The position numbers were made by a program, and so were the translations under genes. This document shows positions 43,962-51,283 of a DNA stretch of 64,000 nucleotides, in pieces (within the stretch, counting starts at the first letter, position 1; each line of letters begins with the position of its first letter). The DNA is from Massilistercora timonensis (GTDB lineage Bacteria; Bacillota; Clostridia; Lachnospirales; Lachnospiraceae). The DNA is taken from NCBI RefSeq assembly GCF_900312975.1, contig NZ_LT990039.1, forward strand, positions 930,001-994,000. The letters are read 5' to 3'. A model generated the notes under the pieces. It did no database searches and was not told where the DNA came from. It saw nothing but the letters and a program-made list of their open reading frames with translations.

Positions 43962-44261
43962 TCACCACCTCGCTCCCTGTTCTGCCACCATCTGAGCTCG
44001 AATTTTGACCTTCTCCGCCTCGTATCTCTTCTGTAAGGCTTTCATCTCCCTGTCCATGAACTCAGCCTCAGCGGCCTTCACAGCAGCTCTCTCGGCATCC
44101 TGGGCGATTACTATCTTACCATCCTCGCAGGTGACGGAAATATAATCCCCAACGTCAAAACCAGCCTCCTTCAACCACTTACCCTTCAGCATGATGGTAG
44201 GTGTCTCCCGGTACTTGTATCCGCTCTGCCCATAGACCTTAATACTTCTTTTCTTCGACAT
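43962..44261 (-). CDS. SymE-family toxin-like protein
   Basis: A 99-residue protein whose first 55 residues match the SymE fold (AbrB/MazE-type barrel): SIKVYGQSGYKYRETPTIML, then KGKWLKEAGFDVGDYISV and GKIVIAQ. E. coli SymE is an SOS-induced RNA-targeting or nucleoid-condensing toxin under an antisense RNA. The C-terminal half here is a charged helix. GGAGG precedes the start. An antisense RNA could lie on the plus strand but no clear promoter was seen. The IS66 element begins 75 bases upstream of the start and may have cut off its promoter. Confidence 0.75.
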   Translation of the reverse strand: MSKKRSIKVYGQSGYKYRETPTIMLKGKWLKEAGFDVGDYISVTCEDGKIVIAQDAERAAVKAAEAEFMDREMKALQKRYEAEKVKIRAQMVAEQGARW

Positions 44262-44421
44262 AATGATTTCCTCCTTCGGTTTACTCTGATTTTCGATTTA
44301 ATACTCTGTTTACCCGACATATTCAGATCGTATACGGTAAATCATTAGTACCGTGCTAGTTTCCTCACTCCATGAGATAATAACTCCAGAAAACTACAAG
44401 TTTTTTAAAGGAGTCAGCGCC

Positions 44422-44811
44422 ATGGATAAAATCACACATCAGGTCCGTGCAGAGCATTGGACCAGGATCCTGAATGAATGTATGAACAGCGGGATGTCAA
44501 AGACTGCCTGGTGCCGGGCAAACGGGATCTCTGAAAAACAGTTCTTTTACTGGCAGCGCATCCTGCGCCGGGAAGCTTATGAAGCATCTCAGAATCCGTC
44601 CCTGCTTGCAGTTACAGGGACAGGACAGTTATCTGCCGTTCAGCAGTCCGTATCTTTCGCCGAGATCAAACTTCCTGCTGTGTCACCGGACGTATCCTCC
44701 GTTTTCCATCCGGATCTTGTGATCCGGAAAGGGAAACTTGTCCTGGAGATCTCGAATTCAGCCTCGGCAGAACTGCTCTCCCGGATTGGAGGGATCCTCC
44801 ATGCTGAATAA
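44422..44811 (+). CDS. tnpA: IS66 accessory protein TnpA
   Basis: A 129-residue protein with the TnpA helix-turn-helix: ECMNSGMSKTAWCRANGIS and QFFYWQRILRR near residues 18-45. It binds DNA in IS66 transposition. AAAGGAG precedes the ATG at 44422; upstream in-frame codons lie in the terminal repeat. It overlaps tnpB by 11 bases. Confidence 0.92.
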   Translation: MDKITHQVRAEHWTRILNECMNSGMSKTAWCRANGISEKQFFYWQRILRREAYEASQNPSLLAVTGTGQLSAVQQSVSFAEIKLPAVSPDVSSVFHPDLVIRKGKLVLEISNSASAELLSRIGGILHAE

Positions 44812-45160
44812 CGCATCTGGATTCCGGAAGGTTTACATTGCTGCCGGTTATACAGATCTGCGGCGCGGCATTGACGGGCTGGCATCCATTGTGAAATTCA
44901 ACTTCCAGCTGGACCCATACGAAAAGGATATCCTCTTCCTGTTCTGCGGAAGGCGCAGTGACCGCATCAAAGGACTTGTATGGGAAGGAGACGGATTCCT
45001 TCTTCTTTACAAAAGGCTGGAGCTTGGCGGCTTCAGCTGGCCCCGTACAAAAGAAGAGGCATTGGAGATCACGCCGGAACAATACTGGGTGCTGATGCAA
45101 GGACTGGAGATTGTATCCAGACACCCGATCCAGGAAGTGCAGCCCGGCGATCTCCTTTGA
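44801..45160 (+). CDS. tnpB: IS66 accessory protein TnpB
   Basis: A 119-residue protein of the IS66 Orf2 family: KVYIAAGYTDLRRGIDGL near residue 10, then LFLFCGRRSDRIKGLVWE and DGFLLLYKRLE. It is required with TnpA and TnpC for transposition of IS66 elements; its biochemical role is unsettled. The start at 44801 has GGAGGGATCCTCC before it. The ribosome-binding site lies inside tnpA, so the genes are coupled. Confidence 0.93.
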   Translation: MLNNASGFRKVYIAAGYTDLRRGIDGLASIVKFNFQLDPYEKDILFLFCGRRSDRIKGLVWEGDGFLLLYKRLELGGFSWPRTKEEALEITPEQYWVLMQGLEIVSRHPIQEVQPGDLL

Positions 45161-45225
45161 TACGTTGTGCAAAACGGAGAAATTTAAAAATCTTTTCCAG
45201 TTCGCCAACGCAGATACAGTGGGAG

Positions 45226-45347
45226 TTATCCACATCCGGGTCTCATGCCATTCATTCAATTAAGAGTACTTCACAGCGATTGGCTGCTGTGTGGATAAGT
45301 ACTCTGAAAAACTGAAAAAACCAGTAGTTTTTTCGGCTTTTCAGAGT
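45226..45347 (+). promoter_or_regulatory. Structured tnpB-tnpC gap with two DnaA-box matches and overlapping hairpins
   Basis: The 288-base gap between tnpB and tnpC is unusual for IS66. It contains TTATCCACA (45226-45234) and its reverse complement TGTGGATAA (45290-45298), both exact DnaA-box matches. GAGTACTT (45264) pairs with AAGTACTC (45297-45304), and ACTCTGAAAA (45301) pairs with TTTTCAGAGT (45338-45347) in a long imperfect stem. The last two hairpins share bases 45301-45304, so only one can form at a time. Confidence 0.5.
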
Positions 45348-45448
45348 GTTTATCCTTTGGTGAGAATGACGGACTCATTTTCCATCGGGTTCGCTTTTTC
45401 TTTTGGTTTGCGGTACAATAGTCCCAGCAAAACAAAGGAGCGCCGAAC

Positions 45449-47071
45449 ATGACGAAGATCTACTCACCGGAAGAACTGAACAGTTTCAGCAGGGAAACAC
45501 TCGTGGCAGTGATCCTGTCCATGCAGGATCAGCTGGCCAGGCTGAATACAAACATGGAACGCCTGATCGAACAGATCGCATCTGCAAACAATCACCGTTA
45601 TGGGCGCTCTTCCGAAAAGCTGGATGTGATCGCCGGGCAGTTGGAACTGGAGCTCATCTTTAATGAAGCGGAAGCCCTGACCGAGACACTTTATGTCGTT
45701 GAACCCGCAGAAGAGGATGTGATCCAGGTCACGCGCCGGAAGAAAAAAGGGAAACGCGAAGAAGATCTTAAGGATCTTCCCGTGGAAGTCATTCCCCATA
45801 CCCTTCCGGAAGAAAAGCTGCAGGAGATCTTCGGCGCAGCTGGCTGGAAGCAGCTTCCGGATGAAGTCTATAAAAGAGTCCGGGTACAGCCGGCAGTTTA
45901 CACAGTCGAAGAGCACCATGTGGCCGTGTATGCCGGAAAGGACAATCAGACGATCGTGAAAGCAGACCGTCCGAGGGAACTGCTCCGAAACAGCATCCTG
46001 ACTCCCTCCCTGGCGGCAAGCATCCTGAATGCCAAGTATGTCAACGGACTTCCCTTATATCGGATCAGCCAGGAATTCCTGCGCAATGACATCCATATCT
46101 CCCGGCAGGTAATGGCCAACTGGGTGATCCAGTGTGCCGACCGGTATCTGGGGCCCCTTTATGATTACCTTCATAACAGGATGTACCTCTTCCATGTGCT
46201 GCAGGCCGATGAGACTCCGGTCAAAGTATCGAAGGATGGGCGTCCGGCGAACAGTAAGAGTTACATGTGGGTCTATCGGACGGGAAAGGGATATGGAGAT
46301 ACCCCAATCATCCTGTATGAATACCAGAAGACCCGGAAAGCAGACCATCCGCGGGAATTCCTGAAAGGGTTCACCGGTGTCGTTGTCTGCGACGGATACT
46401 CCGCCTACCGGAAGCTGGACCGGGAAACCGAATCCATTGTCTTTGCAGGGTGCTGGACCCATGCGAGAAGATATTTCGCGGATGCCCTGAAAGCACTGCC
46501 GAAAAAGGAGTATGAGGCAGCCAAAGATACGGTCGCCTATGAAGCCATCAAACGGATCAGCGCGATCTATCATCTGGACAATCAGCTTGCTGATCTGAAA
46601 CCGGACGATCGCAGGAAACAGCGGCAGATCAACCTCAAACCTCTGGTGGAGGCTTTCTTTGCGTGGGCAAAAGAGATCAGGGAATCCGGCCGTCTGATCA
46701 ACGGTAAAACCCTGGAAGGGATCAACTACTGTATCAACCAGGAAGAAGCATTAAAAGTATTCCTGGATGACGGTGAAATCCCGCTTGATAACAACGCAAC
46801 GGAAGGTGCGCTGCGCAGTTTCTGCCTGCACAAGCATGCATGGAAGATGATCGACAGTATCGACGGCGCGAAATCCAGTGCGATCGTCTACAGCATCACA
46901 GAAACGGCGAAGGCGAATAACCTGAATCCTTTCCGCTATCTGGAATACGTCCTGACAGTGATGAAGGACCACCAGGAAGATACGGATTACCGTTTTATGG
47001 AAGATCTGCTTCCCTGGTCTGGGCAGCTGCCGGAAATCTGCCGGAGCAAAACAAAAACAACAAATGTGTAA
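45449..47071 (+). CDS. tnpC: IS66 transposase TnpC
   Basis: A 540-residue DDE transposase. The N-terminal leucine-zipper-like and HTH part (SMQDQLARLNTNMERLIEQI, then YGRSSEKLD) is followed by a zinc-type linker and the catalytic domain: LQADETPVKV (first Asp) near residue 252, VVCDGYSAY near 312, CWTHARRYF near 330 and DNNATEGALRSF (Glu) near 447. AAAGGAGC precedes the ATG. It looks intact and functional. Confidence 0.95.
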   Translation: MTKIYSPEELNSFSRETLVAVILSMQDQLARLNTNMERLIEQIASANNHRYGRSSEKLDVIAGQLELELIFNEAEALTETLYVVEPAEEDVIQVTRRKKKGKREEDLKDLPVEVIPHTLPEEKLQEIFGAAGWKQLPDEVYKRVRVQPAVYTVEEHHVAVYAGKDNQTIVKADRPRELLRNSILTPSLAASILNAKYVNGLPLYRISQEFLRNDIHISRQVMANWVIQCADRYLGPLYDYLHNRMYLFHVLQADETPVKVSKDGRPANSKSYMWVYRTGKGYGDTPIILYEYQKTRKADHPREFLKGFTGVVVCDGYSAYRKLDRETESIVFAGCWTHARRYFADALKALPKKEYEAAKDTVAYEAIKRISAIYHLDNQLADLKPDDRRKQRQINLKPLVEAFFAWAKEIRESGRLINGKTLEGINYCINQEEALKVFLDDGEIPLDNNATEGALRSFCLHKHAWKMIDSIDGAKSSAIVYSITETAKANNLNPFRYLEYVLTVMKDHQEDTDYRFMEDLLPWSGQLPEICRSKTKTTNV

Positions 47072-47210
47072 ACCGGCCGCCGGAAACGGCGGTCAAAAAA
47101 TACGCTGGTACTTATGATTTACCGTGTACGCAGTTTGACATAGATGCGTCCTCCTTTCGCATAAATTTAGCCACTTTGTCAGGGTGGCTATGTAAAGTTC
47201 CGCAGAACGC

Positions 47211-47243
47211 AAAAAAGCCGACTGGCTTTGATACCAATCGGCT
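47211..47243 (-). terminator. Rho-independent terminator after a decayed gene
   Basis: On the minus strand AGCCGATTGG pairs with CCAGTCGGCT (one mismatch, 8-base loop) and TTTTT follows. It lies 18 bases after the stop at 47262. Confidence 0.85.
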
Positions 47244-47261
47244 ATGTAAAATCTTCAATAT

Positions 47262-47599
47262 TCAGTTGTTGACCTTTGCTGCAAGCAGCTCTCGTATATC
47301 GTCTGTGTCCCACTTATCAGGGAACAGTACCGCCATTATGCGGAAAGCGTCATATAGACCTGCGATATATGCGTGGGTAGCATACTCAATATCTTGCTTA
47401 TCCCGGCACTCAACAGGCGGTTACAGACTTTCCGCTGTTCCTCTGTCAAATCCAATTGGAGATAGTGCATTTCCGCAATCCCCTCATTTTCAGAGTCCTC
47501 CTGATAAGTTGCGTCTGCTTCCAACAGCGGAACGATCGTCTTTTCCCTCAGTGTTTCCACAGCTACCTTGAACAGTTCTTTTAATTCTATACCATCCAT
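47262..47599 (-). pseudogene. Mobile-element hypothetical gene with one frameshift
   Basis: The first frame starts MDGIELKELFKVAVETLREK after GGGAGG and runs as a good protein to VCNRLL near 47410. There the protein-like sequence jumps to another frame, DKQDIEYATHAYIAGLYDAF, and runs to a stop at 47262, followed by a terminator. One missing base at about 47405-47415 explains it. In the original frame the protein ends early at 47336. I recall full-length relatives in conjugative elements as hypothetical proteins. Programmed frameshifting is possible but no slippery heptamer is evident. Confidence 0.7.
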
Positions 47600-47789
47600 C
47601 ATACCCTCCCGCAATCGTGTGTACTTTAAGTCTTTTCAGCGGTGCGCCCGTAACCTTAAAAATCAGTTCGTCAACGCAGTCCGTATATCTGCCTTGCGCA
47701 AGGAGCTGATTTTTCGGTTCCACAAGGCTATGTAGCAGGATTGTCCTTTCGTGGTTATCCAGATAAATGTGGAATTTCTGTTCTCTCAT
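47490..47789 (-). CDS. Small mobile-element protein with doubtful C terminus
   Basis: A 99-residue frame starting MREQKFHIYLDNHERTILLH after AAGGTGG. The first 72 residues resemble small element-borne proteins (LVEPKNQLLAQGRYTDCVDE, then VTGAPLKRLKV), which usually stop near this point. The remaining 27 residues overlap the next gene by 110 bases in another frame and are not protein-like, so the native stop has probably been lost by a small indel. Function unknown. Confidence 0.5.
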   Translation of the reverse strand: MREQKFHIYLDNHERTILLHSLVEPKNQLLAQGRYTDCVDELIFKVTGAPLKRLKVHTIAGGYDGWYRIKRTVQGSCGNTEGKDDRSAVGSRRNLSGGL

Positions 47790-48176
47790 ATGAGCCACCT
47801 TCTTTCTTGGCCTCATTATATAAAAAGAAGCCATTTTCAATCAAAGGTGCAAAATACTTGTTCGTTTATGCTATATTGGATGGACTACATAAATGTTAAT
47901 AATTCCCTTATTCCCTCACTGCATAACAACAGGATGCTCCGAAAAATCTGTATGATTGTTTATTCCATTCCTCAACATCTTGTCCATAGCATCAAAGGTA
48001 TCATAGAAGAAATCCTGAAAAAATGGGCGTTTTTTATATTTTATTGCGGAACATTTCCGATGCTTCTATGGGGCAATTGTTTCAGAAATGTTTCACTTCT
48101 TAATTGCCGCCAGATGAAATATTGCAGGTTACAAATTAATTATCAATTACAGTTCGTAATATCAATACATCGTGTA
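47790..48176. other. 387-base AT-rich stretch without a supported gene
   Basis: No frame here has both a ribosome-binding site and a protein-like composition. It lies between decayed element genes and the end of the three-gene NTase operon and probably joins two foreign segments. Confidence 0.5.
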
Positions 48177-48884
48177 CTACTTTGCATTTATAGATACATT
48201 ATCTTGTGTCCCGTCGATACATTTTTGTATAACTTCGTCACTCATCAATCTTTCTGTATACCCTAAACGACATAATTCTTTATATGAACTTATTACATTT
48301 GAAGGTATATCAATTGGATCTATCCATCCAAATTTAGGTGAATAAATTAGCCGTTGTATTTCGCCTACCATCATACTTATTATTTTTCGTTCAGGAATAT
48401 CAGAATTAAAGTATTGCTCGAAATCTGTTTCTGCTGAACTCATTATAATTTTTCTATTTGGCCACTTTTTTAAAGCTAAGCACAGTGCTCTTCGTTCTGC
48501 GTATGGCTTTTGTATCATTATTACGCTATTAAATGTTATTCCTTGCTCTGTCAAAAGTCTTTCTGAAAATTCTAAATTCTCACCAGTATTTTTTGCTTCT
48601 CTCTCAAGCAAAACATCTGATTTTGCAACACCATCCGCAATTATCAAATCACCAAGAATATCAGCTTCTAGTGCTCTTCGGTTTTTTCCGAATATCTCTC
48701 TCGTTATTCCACCTGAAACAACAATTATAGGCGCATAATGCTCTTTATATAGCCTAACTGCTTCTTTTGCAACACCTATGTCATGTCCTCCACACACAAG
48801 TATAATATCGGATGGTTCTATCGAATGATTAATACATAAATAATCCCACAAAATTTTACAATAATTCTTTTCTTTAATAGTCAT
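48177..48884 (-). CDS. YdcF/DUF218-family protein
   Basis: A 235-residue soluble protein of the YdcF (SanA/ElyC, DUF218) fold. The family pattern is visible: LVCGGHDIGVAKEAVRLY near residue 29, PIIVVSGG near 53, the acidic EADILGDLII near 73, and REAKNTGENLEFS near 94-106. Family members bind nucleotides or SAM-like ligands; ElyC/SanA forms are envelope-related, but this one has no membrane segment. It is last in a three-gene operon, 18 bases behind the effector-like gene with AAGGAG before its start. I infer it modifies, degrades or senses the product of the nucleotidyltransferase. Confidence 0.82.
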   Translation of the reverse strand: MTIKEKNYCKILWDYLCINHSIEPSDIILVCGGHDIGVAKEAVRLYKEHYAPIIVVSGGITREIFGKNRRALEADILGDLIIADGVAKSDVLLEREAKNTGENLEFSERLLTEQGITFNSVIMIQKPYAERRALCLALKKWPNRKIIMSSAETDFEQYFNSDIPERKIISMMVGEIQRLIYSPKFGWIDPIDIPSNVISSYKELCRLGYTERLMSDEVIQKCIDGTQDNVSINAK

Positions 48885-48902
48885 ATATTTTCTCCTTAAA
48901 TA

Positions 48903-49691
48903 TTAATGTCCATTGCTCCATATTAATTCTAGCTGTTCAATATATAAATTATACCAATATAATTGTTGTTCTGTAAATTCTAACATCAAAGATTTTGAAG
49001 ATGGCGTTTTATATAAATAATTTTGTACAATTAATCGTCCTTTTTTAGTATTTAAATCAATCCCTATAAATGATAGAGGCAATACATCATCAATAATTCG
49101 GAGTTCAATTTGACTAGATTGTATTTCTTGATGAAATTCTTGCTTCAAAAAATCGAGATTTGCTATTATTTTTTTCTTTCTTTCATTATTTGAAACACCA
49201 CTCATTTCGCTTGATGCAAATAATTTTTCCCCTTCCGGATCAAGCATAAGCAATCTAATATGTACGCCGTTATTAGCTAATTCTTTAATTATACTGCATG
49301 ATGGAACAATACCTTCTAAGTTTATTCCGCTTACAAATAAGTTCTCTTTCACATTCATAAATATATGTTCTAACCTTTCAAAGTCAGAACGTTTCTTTAA
49401 TATTTCTGCGCTTTCAATAGTATTAACTCTTTTTGATATATCAATCACCTTGTTTTCTATTGTTTCAACTTTTATATCTATGTCATCTGTTTTATCAACA
49501 ATCCTCTTTTTTGTCTTATATTTATCAAGAATTGAATCGATTGCTAACAAAGAAAATAAGGATATGACAATTGTATCAGTATTGAACGAAAAATTACCTA
49601 TTTTAGGTGTAAGTGATATAACTATAGCTATTATTACTATCGCTATTGGAAATATTGATTCAAGTATAAATGATACTATTCTTTTTAGCAT
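48903..49691 (-). CDS. Two-transmembrane protein with PLD-like cytoplasmic domain
   Basis: A 262-residue protein. Two hydrophobic helices (residues about 8-26 and 38-56) form a hairpin in the membrane; a short coiled coil (IDIKVETIENKVIDISKRVN, 71-90) leads to a C-terminal domain with LFVSGINLEGI, GVHIRLLMLDPEG, IELRIIDD and SFIGIDL. The order resembles phospholipase D-fold sensor/effector domains, but the HxK catalytic pair is missing. The ATG overlaps the stop of the nucleotidyltransferase gene (TAATG) and uses GGGAGAG inside it. By analogy with other two-component membrane effectors I infer a membrane-acting or ligand-sensing role. Confidence 0.65.
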   Translation of the reverse strand: MLKRIVSFILESIFPIAIVIIAIVISLTPKIGNFSFNTDTIVISLFSLLAIDSILDKYKTKKRIVDKTDDIDIKVETIENKVIDISKRVNTIESAEILKKRSDFERLEHIFMNVKENLFVSGINLEGIVPSCSIIKELANNGVHIRLLMLDPEGEKLFASSEMSGVSNNERKKKIIANLDFLKQEFHQEIQSSQIELRIIDDVLPLSFIGIDLNTKKGRLIVQNYLYKTPSSKSLMLEFTEQQLYWYNLYIEQLELIWSNGH

Positions 49692-50569
49692 TATTTCTCT
49701 CCCTTCATAGTTTCAATTACTTTCATTAAGTACGCACCATATGAACTATTAGTATACCTCTTTATATTAGAAAAAAGTTCCGTAGTTGTAATCAAACCCT
49801 TATCTAGTGCAATTTCCTCTAAACATCCTACTTTCTTTCCTGTTTTCCTTTCATCTAGCATAATTTTATATGAAATTTCTGTCAGGTTTTGTGGATTACC
49901 TAAATCAGACCATACTGCACTTTCTTCAAGCCTTACCACGGTTAATTTACCGATATTTAAATAAATTTTAAGTACATCTGTTATTTCGTATTCCCTTCTT
50001 TCAGAAAGAGAAATTTTCTCTATTTTATCAAACACAGATTGATCCAAGCAAAGCAAACCTATCATTGCATAATCACTTTTAGGTACTTTAGGCTTTTCCT
50101 CTATTGAAATAACTTTTCCTTCTGAAGATAATTCGATTACTCCATAATTTTCTGGATTAGAAACTTTATACGCAAAGATTGTAGCACCGCTTATATGCTG
50201 GTTTTCCTTTAGATAGTTTTTCACCACACATGAATCAATATAGTTGTCTCCATAAACTAATACACACCCCTCTAAACCAATCAACTCTTTAACCAACATC
50301 ACAGCATGAGCAGTTCCTAAGGGTATGTCTTGAACTATATACCTTAATTTAATTCCAAATCTTGAACCATTTCCTAATAATTTCTTAAAATTTCTAACAT
50401 CCCTTGGCGTTGTAATAATAATAATATCCTTTATATTAGACTCAATAAGAAGTGACAACGAATAGTAAATTATCGGCTTGTCATATAATGGCAACAAGTG
50501 CTTTGATGTTGCTAATGTAATAGGGTAACATCGCTTTCCCTCTCCGCCTGCTAAAATAATACCAAGCAT
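49691..50569 (-). CDS. RmlA-like sugar nucleotidyltransferase
   Basis: A 292-residue nucleotidyltransferase of the RmlA/GlmU N-terminal family. GIILAGGEGKRCYPITLATS is the nucleotide loop (canonical GxGxRxxPxT), KHLLP carries the catalytic Lys, VYGDNYID near residue 108 the metal Asp, and EEKP near 159 the sugar-site Glu. Usual products are dTDP- or UDP-sugars. No dTDP-rhamnose or polysaccharide genes surround it. ATG 50569 has GGAGG 5 bases before it; an in-frame TTG at 50581 includes that site and is rejected. It begins the three-gene operon behind a clear promoter. Confidence 0.88.
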   Translation of the reverse strand: MLGIILAGGEGKRCYPITLATSKHLLPLYDKPIIYYSLSLLIESNIKDIIIITTPRDVRNFKKLLGNGSRFGIKLRYIVQDIPLGTAHAVMLVKELIGLEGCVLVYGDNYIDSCVVKNYLKENQHISGATIFAYKVSNPENYGVIELSSEGKVISIEEKPKVPKSDYAMIGLLCLDQSVFDKIEKISLSERREYEITDVLKIYLNIGKLTVVRLEESAVWSDLGNPQNLTEISYKIMLDERKTGKKVGCLEEIALDKGLITTTELFSNIKRYTNSSYGAYLMKVIETMKGEK

Positions 50570-50618
50570 TTTATCCTCCAATTGACATCGTTAAATTAAC
50601 AGTTGGGTACTTTATTAT

Positions 50619-50647
50619 ATTTTATTTAATTTCCATTTTTTAGTCAA
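50619..50647 (-). promoter_or_regulatory. Promoter of the NTase/2TM/YdcF operon
   Basis: TTGACT (50642-50647), a 17-bp spacer and TAAAAT (50619-50624) on the minus strand, about 45 bases before the first start codon. Confidence 0.65.
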
Positions 50648-50794
50648 TAATAGCAGACGAAACATATCTAATTCTATCAATTAGGCATTTTAATATAAAT
50701 TCACCATCCAATTCTTAACTAGATAAAATATCGATTAGTGAAAAATATACAAATTAAAAATAGTGTATCACTGTTTCTAATGACACGCCCATAC

Positions 50795-51148
50795 TTATTT
50801 AATCACTTCAAAATGCCTCAACGCTTCCTTTATTGCTTCCACCTTCTCTGCCGAGGGATGCTTCCTCGGCTGTTTCAATTCTTCCACCGCATTGGGAGCG
50901 TCATACATCGGCAAGCCCAGACTTCTCTTTACCTCTGCTATATAAGCAGTATGTACCTTGAAGCCATATTTCGCTTCTATGTACTCCTTAATCATCTTGT
51001 ATGTAACTCGCTCTTTTGGCTTGTACGCTTCGGCTCTCTTGGCGATATTATCCAGAGGTACTTTGCCCTCACCTTCACCAAACTCGACTTTTACGTTGAT
51101 ATGTCCATCCGGTTTTTTGTGGGAAAGCAGTACTACCGTCTCGACATG
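50795..51148 (-). pseudogene. rlmD: Second copy of the substituted rlmD 3' end (attachment site B)
   Basis: Beginning exactly at HVETV (site CATGTCGAGACGGTA, 51134-51148), 117 codons run to a stop at 50795 and match the last part of the rlmD at 53568 almost residue for residue (VKVEFGEGEGKVPLDNIAKR, YGFKVHTAYIAEVKRSLGLP), differing in a few residues and many silent bases. No start of rlmD precedes it. It is the tail carried by an element that used the same insertion site; an internal ATG could give a 66-residue product. Confidence 0.85.
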
Positions 51149-51283
51149 AGTACCAAATTAAAACATGTCCCCACAAAACTACGGAAATGACGGCAATATT
51201 TATACAGTACTAATACCGCTCGTGCATCCCTTTTCCCACAAAATATAAGTTCCACCAATTTTGCACCACCCTGATGCAAAATT

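Larger units (their letters stand above)
44329..47130 (+). mobile_element. Complete IS66-family insertion sequence with 8-bp target duplication
   Basis: The element proper spans 44337-47122 (2786 bp). Ends are inverted repeats: GTAAATCATTAGTACC at 44337 and, reversed, GTAAATCATAAGTACC ending at 47122 (15 of 16). The flanking octamers are CGTATACG (44329-44336) and CGTGTACG (47123-47130), an 8-bp duplication, the size used by IS66, with one difference. It carries tnpA, tnpB and tnpC in the standard order, all open, so it may be active. Confidence 0.9.

Noticed and set aside
45226..45298. A replication origin based on the two DnaA boxes
   Set aside because: Only two boxes, inside an IS element, with no dnaA/dnaN genes or AT-rich unwinding region next to them.
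47751..48266. A 171-codon plus-strand frame in the AT-rich gap
   Set aside because: No ribosome-binding site, composition of stop-poor AT-rich noise, and it overlaps the YdcF gene end.
50581..50581. TTG start for the RmlA-like protein
   Set aside because: The TTG lies within the GGAGG region that serves the ATG at 50569.
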